Source: Tectiglobus diatomicola (GTDB lineage Bacteria > Pseudomonadota > Alphaproteobacteria > Rhizobiales > Hyphomicrobiaceae). Taken from it: a stretch of DNA of 64,000 bases. The translations under genes were made by a program, and so were the position numbers. Positions 1 through 8,227 of the stretch are shown here, in pieces (position 1 is the stretch's first letter; every line of letters starts with the position of its first letter). The notes under the pieces are model-generated. The model made no database searches and was not told the origin of the DNA. It saw only the letters and a list, made by a program, of their open reading frames with translations. The stretch lies in NCBI GenBank assembly GCA_039583345.1, contig JAZDSJ010000005.1, positions 1 through 64,000 on the forward strand. Reading direction: 5' to 3'.

Positions 1-544
1 AGAAGTGTGCCGAATTGCAGATAACGGTGAATATTTTATCGAGCAAGTTAAACAGAAATTTGGTATACAGATCGAAATACTTACTAGGAAATTAGAAGCT
101 CATCTAGCCAGTCTCTGGTTGCGAGTCTCTTATTAATGAAAAACACGATCATGCTCTAGTTTTTGACATCGGTGGTGGTTCATCAGAACTTATCTGGATG
201 GATCTTTCTAAACGATGCAGTAACTGGGGGCACTCTCTTTCCGATTACCTCGAAGTTAGTAATTATATTTCAGCATGGACATCCTTACCAGCAGGTGTTG
301 TTACGCTGACAGAAAATTTTGATGGTAATGTCTCTAACTATGTAGTCTTTCAAGAAATGGTTCATCACGTACAAGAGCTTATGGAAGCTTTTGAGGCTAA
401 ATGTCAGTTACGCCAACATATTTCTAATTAGAAACGGCTTTAAGAAAATGGCCGGTGAAGCGGTTGCGTGTCGCTGATCGTGGCCTGCGAGAAGGTATGT
501 TAGCTAAGATGATAGCTGAAGATATAAAAAATTTTAAAATCTAA
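1..544 (+). pseudogene. Ppx/GppA exopolyphosphatase-type phosphatase, decayed
   Basis: Three reading frames must be joined to recover the protein. From position 2 one frame reads CRIADNGEYFIEQVKQKFGI and stops at 134-136. A second frame from about 140 carries the hallmark VFDIGGGSSEL phosphate-binding motif of the Ppx/GppA (ASKHA fold) family and stops at 429-431. A third frame, from about 450, reads WPVKRLRVADRGLREGMLAKM and stops at 542-544, which is the usual C-terminal end of alphaproteobacterial members. The family hydrolyses polyphosphate or (p)ppGpp. At least two frameshifts or stops and a large loss between motif and C-terminus make it non-functional. The 5' end lies outside the window. 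Confidence 0.85.
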
Positions 545-766
545 ATAATTCCAGCATTAAAGCTGCATCTAGTATAAATTAATTTATGTTGTTGGTCTTT
601 TCACAGAAAATAAGTCTAAATTTTTTATTGTAAGCTTTCTTTAGTTAAGTGCTCATGTTGAGATAAGTTTGTTTTATCAATGGTGAAACTTTAATCTAAA
701 CGCGTTGTGAGATTACTTACCAGTTTCTAAATATTAAGGTATATGAAATTAGGCATGTCATAGTAT

Positions 767-2206
767 CTAAATGTATTTTTTTCTAGCATTCTTTATAATT
801 TTCTCATTTTCGATGCCAATAAGGCGACGACGAAGCCAGGCAGAAATCATGTCAATCATTATGACAGTAATAAGAACCATTAATGCTATATAGGCTACGT
901 TCTCGAAGTCATTGCCAGTCTGTAACGCACCAAGAAATTCAAGTCCTACTCCACCAGCACCCATAGCTCCAATTATCGTTGCACTCCGTGTATTGGATTC
1001 TAAATAATATAATGATTGAGAAATGAAAACTGGAAAAATCTGTGGGATTATTCCAAAACGGTGTTGTTGTATTCGTGATGCTCCTGTGGATCGTATACCT
1101 TCGTGTTGTTTGGGATCTGTATTTTCAATAGCCTCTGACATGATTTTGCCGAATGTGCCAGTATCTGTGAACATAATCGCGAAAATGCCAGTAAATAGTC
1201 CAGGCCCAAATGCACGAAGAAAAATAATACTCCAGATCAGAACATCAATCCCTCGTAAGATATCAAACAATCGACGTAGGATGAATCTAAAGGTTACTAA
1301 AGATGTAATATTTTTTGCTGCCATAAAAGCTAGAGGAAGACCAACCACAGAGGCAAGTAATGTACCAAGAAGTGCCATCAGAATTGTGTCACGCATAGCA
1401 AGAAACAATCTTTTGTGTCCCCAAATCTCATTATCGAGGAATTCTGACAAAACCAGGGAGGCGTTTGACTGATTTGGGTCTATTCGAACATTTGAAAAAG
1501 CAAGATACAAAGCCTCAATGGGACCTATATTTACTAATGGGCTGTTGAAATCAAACCAAAAATACTTCCAGCCTATTTCGTAACGATGTATTTCGGCTCT
1601 ACTCGGGCCAACATGCAAGCGTTCGAATAAAGATGGACGAACCACGATGTTATTTTCTGTCCATTGTATCCATGAGGGTAGATCTTGTCTGCGATTTTCA
1701 TATCCTACAACTTCAGGTCTAATTACAATTTCTTGTTTTCCAAATCTTCCGGTTTTTTTTGTATAACCAAGTTTAAATACAAACGTTTCGTTTGTATTCG
1801 GCCAATTAGTCATTTCTACGCGATCTTTAAAGAAAGATATTCTGCCACCATTATCGAATTCAACAGTGCTAGCGCCGGTTTCATTGTTTTTTGAAAACCA
1901 TTCAGGCGGTTCCGTGTAAATTTCTCTATATCCACCTTCGAATGCAATGCGAAATTCGTCAGGTTTGGACCAACGTAGGGTAACATGATCTTTGTGGGCA
2001 TAGGTATCTAAAATAAAACGTGACGCTCGTTCCAGATGCCACTTTTGCGAAATACTACCAAGATCAAATTGAATGAATGAGGTTGTAAGATAGATAAGGA
2101 TTAGAGCAGAAATAATTAGTGTCCAACGAGAACGATTTTGATAGATAGAATCTATTCTATCTAACTCAGCTTTTAGCTCGGGTTGTACCATTATTTTATC
2201 TGTCAT
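767..2206 (-). CDS. phnE2: phosphonate-type ABC transporter permease PhnE, long form with extracytoplasmic domain
   Basis: Membrane permease (479 residues) of a phosphonate/phosphate-ester ABC importer. The C-terminal part (about residues 270-470) is a typical PhnE permease, with the ATPase-docking loop EAIENTDPKQHEGIRSTGAS followed by PQIFPVF. One membrane segment lies near residues 28-46, and about 220 mostly hydrophilic residues separate it from the permease block. Ordinary PhnE proteins are about 270-290 residues, so this intervening region is an added, probably periplasmic domain. The start codon overlaps the stop of the upstream phnE by 4 bases, so the two are translationally coupled. 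It is the last gene of the phnC-phnD-phnE-phnE2 cluster. The transported compound cannot be told from sequence. Confidence 0.85.
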   Translation of the reverse strand: MTDKIMVQPELKAELDRIDSIYQNRSRWTLIISALILIYLTTSFIQFDLGSISQKWHLERASRFILDTYAHKDHVTLRWSKPDEFRIAFEGGYREIYTEPPEWFSKNNETGASTVEFDNGGRISFFKDRVEMTNWPNTNETFVFKLGYTKKTGRFGKQEIVIRPEVVGYENRRQDLPSWIQWTENNIVVRPSLFERLHVGPSRAEIHRYEIGWKYFWFDFNSPLVNIGPIEALYLAFSNVRIDPNQSNASLVLSEFLDNEIWGHKRLFLAMRDTILMALLGTLLASVVGLPLAFMAAKNITSLVTFRFILRRLFDILRGIDVLIWSIIFLRAFGPGLFTGIFAIMFTDTGTFGKIMSEAIENTDPKQHEGIRSTGASRIQQHRFGIIPQIFPVFISQSLYYLESNTRSATIIGAMGAGGVGLEFLGALQTGNDFENVAYIALMVLITVIMIDMISAWLRRRLIGIENEKIIKNARKKYI

Positions 2207-3072
2207 GTTCTATTCCCAATAAAACTACCTCTTATATAATTTGAGAAATAATCGAGGAAAATAATGGTTATAACGAGAAGGGCAATTATGGCTGTCACAT
2301 CTGCCCCGAGGCGCCATTGTATTACTGTATATAAGGCTTCACCAATTCCTCCTGCGCCAACAAAACCTAAAATAGTTGAAGCACGTACATTGATTTCTAA
2401 TCTCAACAGTGCATAAGAAAAAAACAAGGGTAATACCTGTGGAAGCACAGCGAATCTTACAAGCTTAATCCAGTTGCTTCCCGTTGATTGCAAACCGTCT
2501 AATGGTTTGCAATCAATATTTTCGATGGCTTCAGAGAAAAGCTTTCCAAGTGCACCCGTAGTGTGAATTGTAATAGCAATTATTGCTGGAAGTTCATTTT
2601 TACCCATTAGATATAGGAAAATCATAGCGATGACAATTTCTGGAAAAGATCGAGCAATGTCCATCAAACGCCGCACGACCTGAACGATTAAAAGGTTTTT
2701 AGTCAAATTAACGCTGGCAAAACAGCTTAATATTACTGCTAATAAAAAGCCTAGGGCTGTAGAAAATAGTGCTATGTTCGAAGTTGCAATTAGTTCTGGA
2801 AAATATTTTGCAATAAGTAACCACCAACTCCAGCCAGAGTCCCAAGCTTCCTGAAACATGTCAATTGGATAATCTAACAGTTTACTAAAACCCTGACTGA
2901 AAGAGCTTGCGTTTGCTTTGCTGGCAACGTCTATTCCAAACCAAACAAGAAAAGATGTAATGGCGATACCTATTATAGTGTAAATAGCTCGCTGGCGTTC
3001 TAAGTAGTGAAGTCGCTCTTCAAAGACAACTAAGTGATCAGGTAGCGCTATAGATGAAGATGGCGCGGGCAT
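2203..3072 (-). CDS. phnE: phosphonate-type ABC transporter permease PhnE
   Basis: Inner-membrane permease (289 residues), the normal length for PhnE. It has an N-terminal cytoplasmic stretch, a membrane segment at about 31-48, further hydrophobic segments, and the EAA loop EAIENIDCKPLDGLQSTGSN followed by PQVLPLF, which docks to the PhnC ATPase. It lies 80 bases downstream of phnD and overlaps the second permease gene by 4 bases. The two permeases probably form a heterodimer, as in other phnCDEE loci. Family knowledge supports import of phosphonates or related phosphorus compounds; no C-P lyase genes lie in the window, so the fate of the substrate is unknown. Confidence 0.9.
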   Translation of the reverse strand: MPAPSSSIALPDHLVVFEERLHYLERQRAIYTIIGIAITSFLVWFGIDVASKANASSFSQGFSKLLDYPIDMFQEAWDSGWSWWLLIAKYFPELIATSNIALFSTALGFLLAVILSCFASVNLTKNLLIVQVVRRLMDIARSFPEIVIAMIFLYLMGKNELPAIIAITIHTTGALGKLFSEAIENIDCKPLDGLQSTGSNWIKLVRFAVLPQVLPLFFSYALLRLEINVRASTILGFVGAGGIGEALYTVIQWRLGADVTAIIALLVITIIFLDYFSNYIRGSFIGNRT

Positions 3073-3152
3073 GTTATTTAATTCCAGAGAATATTAAGCT
3101 AAAATAAAGAATGAAAATTCTGAAATGCTGCTTTTTTTAATTTAGTAAAATC

Positions 3153-4139
3153 TCAGTGATTTCTGTGAGATTCTATATTAGCTTTTCTTGCCTTGACTAT
3201 TGAGTGATAAAAAGAATGATCAACGGTAATCCAATCTTTAATCTGACCGTTAGCAATATTTTCTGAGCACCTATGGTCATTTCTGTGTATCCATTTCTTC
3301 ATACCAACCATTACATCACGTGCCTCTTTTGGCAGTCTAGATGGCATTACAATTGGACCATTCGGAATTATATTTGAAGACCATACTTGCACAATGTCAT
3401 CCATATTTAAAATGCCTTTGTCAACAATTTTGCGTAGATTTCCTGCAGAGTAACCTTCAGTCCAATCACCAACGCCTGAGGCCCATGTTACAGCGACATC
3501 TATATCGTTATTTAAGACAGCAAGAATGTTGTTTTCATGACCACCTAAAAATGAGGTTGAAGCAAAGTATTTATCAACTCCACCAGCCTTTTTAATTGAA
3601 TCGTGTTCACCAAGTTCAATGGATGGAATTAGATAACCCGAAGTTGAATTTGGATCAGTAAAGCCAAGTCTTTTATCTCTAGCATCTTCTAATGTTCTAA
3701 TACCGCTGTCTTTACGTGCAATCATTACTGAGTAGTAGCCAGCATCACCGCTTGGGTGCATGCGTGTAAGAACCGGAACAACTGCTTTAGGATTCTTAAG
3801 GTACATTCCAGCATATCCAGAAGAACCAAACCATGCATAGTCAAGATTTCCGCCTAACATGGTTTCCATGGTGCCTGCATAGTCCTTGAATGTAAATATC
3901 TTAACCGGAACTTGGTAAGCAGTTTTGATGTAAGCCTTCAGACAACTCGTTCGCGCGACTATGTCTTGTGCGGCTTCATCACCCAGAAAACCAACCCGGA
4001 ATTCTTTTTGTACCTTTGAGAAATCCATTTTTGGACCGTTGTAAGTTGGGATCTTTCTTTCGTAACTACCTGCGTTAGCATAAACTGCGAATGCTGTAGC
4101 ATTGACTATTATTGTCATATACATAGCAGTACGGAACAT
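3153..4139 (-). CDS. phnD: phosphonate-type ABC transporter substrate-binding protein PhnD
   Basis: Periplasmic binding protein (328 residues) that delivers substrate to the PhnE permeases. An N-terminal signal peptide ends near residue 23 (AVYANA). The mature part shows PhnD-family landmarks: FRVGFLGDEAAQD, DYAWFGSSGYAGMYLKNPKAV, a GYYSVMIARKDSGI segment, LGFTDPNSTSGYLIPS and VTWASGVGDWTEGYSAG. These are the loops that bind the phosphonate or phosphate group in characterised PhnD proteins. The gene sits between phnC (75 bases upstream) and phnE. Whether the ligand is 2-aminoethylphosphonate, phosphite or another ester cannot be decided from the motifs alone. Confidence 0.9.
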   Translation of the reverse strand: MFRTAMYMTIIVNATAFAVYANAGSYERKIPTYNGPKMDFSKVQKEFRVGFLGDEAAQDIVARTSCLKAYIKTAYQVPVKIFTFKDYAGTMETMLGGNLDYAWFGSSGYAGMYLKNPKAVVPVLTRMHPSGDAGYYSVMIARKDSGIRTLEDARDKRLGFTDPNSTSGYLIPSIELGEHDSIKKAGGVDKYFASTSFLGGHENNILAVLNNDIDVAVTWASGVGDWTEGYSAGNLRKIVDKGILNMDDIVQVWSSNIIPNGPIVMPSRLPKEARDVMVGMKKWIHRNDHRCSENIANGQIKDWITVDHSFYHSIVKARKANIESHRNH

Positions 4140-4213
4140 GTATCATCTCCTAATATCTCGAATAACGCCACATTCGCTTATGGCTGTTAGATAGTGGGAC
4201 ACCTTGATTGCGA

Positions 4214-5002
4214 TTAATAGGGATCTCCCAAGTATGTTGAGGTTATTCCTGCTTCAAAAGCTTCGTCGGACTCTGCTCCATAAATTTCGCGAGCTGTTTT
4301 ATCACTGAGTTCATCAGGACTACCATCAAAGACAATGGAGCCCTCTCGCATTCCTATTATACGATCGCAGTAGTTGCGAGCGGTATCAAGTGTATGCAAG
4401 TTGCATAAGACGGTAATCTTTTCCTTACGATTGATTTCGCGTAGTGCATCCATTACTAACCGTGCGTTAAGTGGATCGAGCGAAGAAATTGGTTCGTCTG
4501 CCAGTATAAATTCAGGCGATTGCATCATTGCTCGGCATATGGCTACACGTTGCTGTTGCCCGCCAGAAAGTGTCTCTGCTCGCTGTAAAGCCGTCTCAGC
4601 GACGCCAAAACGATCAAGTTGTAATAGTGCCGATGCGCGTTCTTCCGCAGAAAACAGCTTTAGAGATGAGCGCAATAAAGATTGTTGATTTAATCGACCT
4701 AAAATAACATTTGTTAGCACATCAAGCCTGGGTATTAGGTTGAATTGTTGGAAAATCATCGCACAGCGACGTTGCCATTCAAGCTTTTTTTTTCCTTTAA
4801 GGTTTAACACATTTTCGCCACTGGCTATAACTTCACCTAATGTGGCGTCAGTGAGGCGATTGAGAATACGAAGAAGAGTTGATTTTCCAGCACCTGAACG
4901 ACCAATAATACCAACCATTTGAGAAGAAGTTAAGTTAAATGATACATCATTTACCGCGACAAGCTTATCAAAATTTTTAGTTACTTTTTGTATTTTCAGC
5001 AT
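4214..5002 (-). CDS. phnC: phosphonate-type ABC transporter ATP-binding protein PhnC
   Basis: ATPase subunit (262 residues) of the PhnCDE importer. Visible motifs are Walker A GRSGAGKST, Q-loop FQQFNLI, signature LSGGQQQRVAICRA, Walker B ILADEPISSLD and the switch histidine in LCNLHTLD. An upstream in-frame ATG would add four residues (MGYI). I prefer the ATG at 5002, because the GGGG just upstream makes a Shine-Dalgarno sequence with good spacing and is otherwise read as a codon. It is the first gene of the phn cluster. The upstream 390 bases separate it from the divergent DUF3228 gene and probably hold both promoters. Confidence 0.9.
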   Translation of the reverse strand: MLKIQKVTKNFDKLVAVNDVSFNLTSSQMVGIIGRSGAGKSTLLRILNRLTDATLGEVIASGENVLNLKGKKKLEWQRRCAMIFQQFNLIPRLDVLTNVILGRLNQQSLLRSSLKLFSAEERASALLQLDRFGVAETALQRAETLSGGQQQRVAICRAMMQSPEFILADEPISSLDPLNARLVMDALREINRKEKITVLCNLHTLDTARNYCDRIIGMREGSIVFDGSPDELSDKTAREIYGAESDEAFEAGITSTYLGDPY

Positions 5003-5393
5003 AATATACCCCATCGATATTTATTATCATACATAATATTTACTTGAAAAAACTACCTGCATGTTAATTTTTGTCTAGAGTGTATACTTGTCTTAATATT
5101 ATTTGGGTGTATGTCTAAAGCAAAAGTCTATTGGATTTTTAGCTTATTGTGTGATCTTAGGTCATTAAGTTTTATAAATTCTAGTGAAAATGTTTAAGTT
5201 ATTATAATCGAATTGATATATTAATAAATAATTACGGAGAAGTATTATGAATAGGCGATATTTATTATAATCGCGTTAACCTAAATTCGATTTATGTACG
5301 CTGTAAACATATAGAAATAGGCTTTTGAATTGGCTTAGGTATTCTTAGATTTTCAAGATTAAGGTGTAAATAAATCTAAACCTTGGAGAAATA
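5003..5393. other. divergent intergenic region phnC / DUF3228 gene
   Basis: About 390 AT-rich bases lie between two divergently transcribed genes, so promoters for both should be here. I cannot identify a Pho box or a convincing -35/-10 pair by eye, and no coding remnant is recognisable. Confidence 0.4.
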
Positions 5394-5984
5394 ATGTTAA
5401 AAAAACAACGAATAAATATAACAGATTTTGCATTGCGCAACTGGAAAATTGGTCAAAATAACGCGAAAATTTTGGGCATAACTCCTGAGGATTTGGTTGA
5501 ACAGTGTAACACGGCAATTTGCGCAGGAGCCCCTCTAGTAGCTGGCTATGCAAAATTCTGTAAACATATTTTTCTGTTGAACAAGACAGCTACACGTTGC
5601 AGTTTTTCCAAAATTACGCAAGAAAATCGTCATCTATTGCAGTCCGCTTATTGTAAAAGACGCGACTATGAACTGGCTGTACTAGAACGCTGGTTTGAGA
5701 ATCTTGTAGCACCAGTTGCAAATTATCTTGATGTAATTTTATACAGCTATGATCAACTCTTAAAAGAATCTGATTGTTTTCCAGGACATCAGAAGGTTCC
5801 TGATTGTGATTGGGGTATCGTTGGTATTATTGGTACTCTTACTGATAAAGAACCACCATTGCCCCCCATTACTCAAATGAGGAATTCTCTTGGACTGTCA
5901 GAGGGTGGTTCGGGCGTACCTATAGATGTAGAAAAGTACAAATATGCCGTTGAGTTCTGGCAAAATCATGCTGTAATAAAGTAG
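5394..5984 (+). CDS. DUF3228 family protein
   Basis: A 196-residue soluble protein matching the DUF3228 family by its conserved blocks: ITDFALRNWK near the N-terminus, AGAPLVAGYAKFCKHIFL, ITQENRHLLQSAYCKRRDYELAVLERWF, and the C-terminal signature DWGIVGIIGT followed by PITQMRNSLGLSEGGSGVPID and a VEFWQNHA tail. The length is normal for the family and no signal peptide or membrane segment is seen. The start has a usable ribosome binding site (TTGGAGAA) a few bases upstream. The biochemical function of DUF3228 is not known to me. It stands alone, divergent from the phn cluster. Confidence 0.8.
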   Translation: MLKKQRINITDFALRNWKIGQNNAKILGITPEDLVEQCNTAICAGAPLVAGYAKFCKHIFLLNKTATRCSFSKITQENRHLLQSAYCKRRDYELAVLERWFENLVAPVANYLDVILYSYDQLLKESDCFPGHQKVPDCDWGIVGIIGTLTDKEPPLPPITQMRNSLGLSEGGSGVPIDVEKYKYAVEFWQNHAVIK

Positions 5985-6490
5985 TACAAATTGTCATCTC
6001 GCGAATTAGAAGTTTAGTGAATTTGTTGATATTAATTTAATATTAGTGTTTACTAAAAGTGAATTTATTAACTATTTATTGACTTATGTATCTAATTTCC
6101 TTGGTATTTTATGTGCGTGATTTGTCTTTAATTGCCTTATTAATAATAGTATAGTTAAGTTTTAATATTAATGCTTATACACTTTATATTATTGATTTTG
6201 TAGATGTAAAATTCCTTGTTTTTAGTAGTAAGAAATGCGTGTTTGTGATTACCTTAATTATACCTAAAGACAGATTTTCATTTCACAAGCTACCAATACT
6301 TAGATTTTAGTTGCATTTCAACGTATTGTGATCTTAAGCTTAACACGTAAATATGCAAAAATGATAAAAGTAAATATTGAATAAAAGATAATATCTGTGT
6401 CTGAAAGTAACTTGTTTGATATTTTCTGTGTACATACGCGTCAATCCAGCCCATTATGTATAACTGACTAACAACGCTATATCATACTGA
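5985..6490. other. gene-free AT-rich region
   Basis: About 500 bases with dense stop codons in all frames and no recognisable protein or RNA remnant. The right edge should contain the promoter of the pseudoazurin gene. Confidence 0.5.
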
Positions 6491-6530
6491 GTGCGGAGAT
6501 AAGGTCTCCGCAAGAACGGAGATAACAATG
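6491..6530 (+). promoter_or_regulatory. pseudoazurin mRNA leader with alternative hairpins over the ribosome binding site
   Basis: The hexamer CGGAGA occurs twice, at 6494-6499 and as the Shine-Dalgarno at 6517-6522, on either side of its complement TCTCCG at 6505-6510. The complement can pair with the upstream copy (7-bp stem including flanking G-C, 5-base loop) and leave the start free, or with the Shine-Dalgarno (6-bp stem, 6-base loop) and block it. The two pairings exclude each other. This is seen directly; a regulatory role is inference. Confidence 0.45.
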
Positions 6531-7046
6531 AATTCAGTATTACCCAACTTGTCTGTTATAAGAATTCTATGCATAATTGCATTTAGTCTTATAACAACAC
6601 TTTCGCATGCTTCTGGACATGCTTCTGGAAAAGTTCATGTCGTTCAAATGCTTAATAAAAGTACCGTCGACAAGAAACAGAAAATGGTTTTTGAGCCTAG
6701 TATTGTAAAAGTAAATGTCGGTGACGTTGTACGCTTTGTATCGACTGATTCTGGGCATAATTCTTCTTCAATTAAAGAAATGTTACCATCAGGTGCGAAA
6801 AAGTGGGAAAGCAAAATCAACAAAGATTTTGAAGTAACATTTGAACAAGATGGTACATACGGTTATATGTGCACTCCTCATTACGGTATGGGTATGGTTG
6901 GAGTAGTGCTTGTAGGAGATCATAAAGTGAACTACGAAGCAGCTAAAAATGCCAATCATCGTGGGAAAGCAAAGAAACGTTTCAAAGAAGTTTTTGCGAA
7001 GATTGATGAGCAAGGTGCTGATAAGTTTGTTCCAGCACACAACTAA
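6528..7046 (+). CDS. pseudoazurin (type 1 copper protein)
   Basis: Periplasmic blue copper electron carrier (172 residues). A signal peptide ends near residue 28 (LSHA) or 32. The cupredoxin domain carries the type 1 copper ligands His77 (SGHNSSS), Cys115, His118 and Met123 in the C-T-P-H-Y-G-M-G-M loop, which is the pseudoazurin pattern. A basic C-terminal segment (NHRGKAKKRFKEVFAKID) is typical of pseudoazurins. These proteins usually donate electrons to copper nitrite reductase, nitrous oxide reductase or cytochrome peroxidase; none of those is in the window. The start is set by the GGAG 6 bases upstream. A perfect rho-independent terminator follows, so the gene is monocistronic. Confidence 0.9.
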   Translation: MNSVLPNLSVIRILCIIAFSLITTLSHASGHASGKVHVVQMLNKSTVDKKQKMVFEPSIVKVNVGDVVRFVSTDSGHNSSSIKEMLPSGAKKWESKINKDFEVTFEQDGTYGYMCTPHYGMGMVGVVLVGDHKVNYEAAKNANHRGKAKKRFKEVFAKIDEQGADKFVPAHN

Positions 7047-7053
7047 GATCATA

Positions 7054-7080
7054 CAATGGGCGCCCAGCGCCCATTGTTTT
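7054..7080 (+). terminator. rho-independent terminator of the pseudoazurin gene
   Basis: A perfect 10-bp inverted repeat (CAATGGGCGC / GCGCCCATTG) with a 3-base loop is followed directly by TTTT, 8 bases after the stop codon. Confidence 0.9.
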
Positions 7081-7284
7081 AAGCCAACTCTTTAAAAATA
7101 AAAATTTTGTTTATGTTTTTCGTGCTTGTAAAACTGACTAAATGCTCTAGTTCGTTAAAAAGCCCCACCACAAGATTGCATACTGCAGGCAATCCGTAAA
7201 AGTATTAATAACGAAGGAGGAAAGTAATCTAATATGCAAGAATGTCACGAACCGGCTATTAAAACCGGTCTCAAAATGCTGAAC

Positions 7285-7359
7285 TGGCTCCGCGGGTAGG
7301 ATTCGAACCTACGACCGATCGGTTAACAGCCGATTGCTCTACCACTGAGCTACCGCGGA
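7285..7359 (-). tRNA. tRNA-Asn (GTT)
   Basis: A 75-base cloverleaf including an encoded CCA end. Acceptor stem TCCGCGG pairs with CCGCGGA, the D arm has AGCTCAGTGGTAGAGC, the anticodon loop is CTGTTAA (anticodon GTT, Asn), and the T arm is GTAGGTTCGAATCCTAC. All stems are intact. The discriminator base is G, as expected for tRNA-Asn. Confidence 0.97.
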
Positions 7360-8227
7360 TCGCATAGGGATTCAGTCCCTGTTTATTCTGAGACATCACT
7401 TTATTTTATACTATATTAGATTGCTTTTAGCAACTCTTAAAATCATAAGATGCGAATCTTTACAGCACGATCTCATTATTTGCAGTCTATGTACGACTGT
7501 ATACAGGCATAAGCTATTAACGATTCTAGTTTATTGTGAAAAAACTCAGCAAAGAGTCGCGTGATTATTATTTTTACCGAACTTTTACTTATTAGACATT
7601 CTTTAGAAAGAATATAAAATTCCTGTTATTTTATGCTGAAATTTTATATTTATTTGAGATATGCTTTGCATCGACCGTTTGTAGTCAAAGTTTAATATTG
7701 AAAGCTGGCGTAAGAAGTAAGAATCGTGTTACTTACTAAACAAATTTTAAAATTCAAAACTCTTGCTTACTAATTGCTACATATAAATTGTATTTTTCTC
7801 TTAGGTAGGTAGGAATCTTTCTTTGATGCGATGCGGCTGCTAGTTAATAATGTCTTTCCATAGATTGCAACTTTAAGAATAAGCGTTTTATTTTTATGTC
7901 ATATATAAGACATATTGCTCTAAGCACTGTTAAATGCAAACACCTAGAAAATTTAGCTTTTCTCAAACAGCTAGCATTCAGGCGCTTGTTTCATAGCTTT
8001 CTGTGTATGAGGCCGTTTGATATTTAGTGCTAAACTCTACACATATGTCTCACTTATAAGCCACAAGTTTGTGACATAAGCAATCTAGCATAACAATATC
8101 TATTTGTTTAATTTTATATTGAGAAAGTTTTTTAGCTAACAAAGTAGGAGGTTGCAGCAGCTAGGCGACTCATTCAAGAGTTAACAAAGACTTAAGTGGT
8201 CAATGATAAAATGAGGTTGTAATAATT
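7360..8227. other. gene-free region
   Basis: About 870 AT-rich bases between tRNA-Asn and the NYN gene. I see no open frame of useful length, no hairpin with a T-run and no recognisable remnant. The segment around 8140-8165 is more GC-rich but frames are interrupted. Confidence 0.5.

Noticed and set aside
7245..7284. ACCGG/CCGGT hairpin beyond tRNA-Asn on the minus strand
   Set aside because: Only 5 perfect pairs and no T-run, so not a convincing terminator.
7216..7299. GGAGG followed by a 21-codon frame starting at 7234
   Set aside because: The Shine-Dalgarno is 13 bases from the ATG, too far, and the frame runs into the 3' part of tRNA-Asn. No family resemblance.
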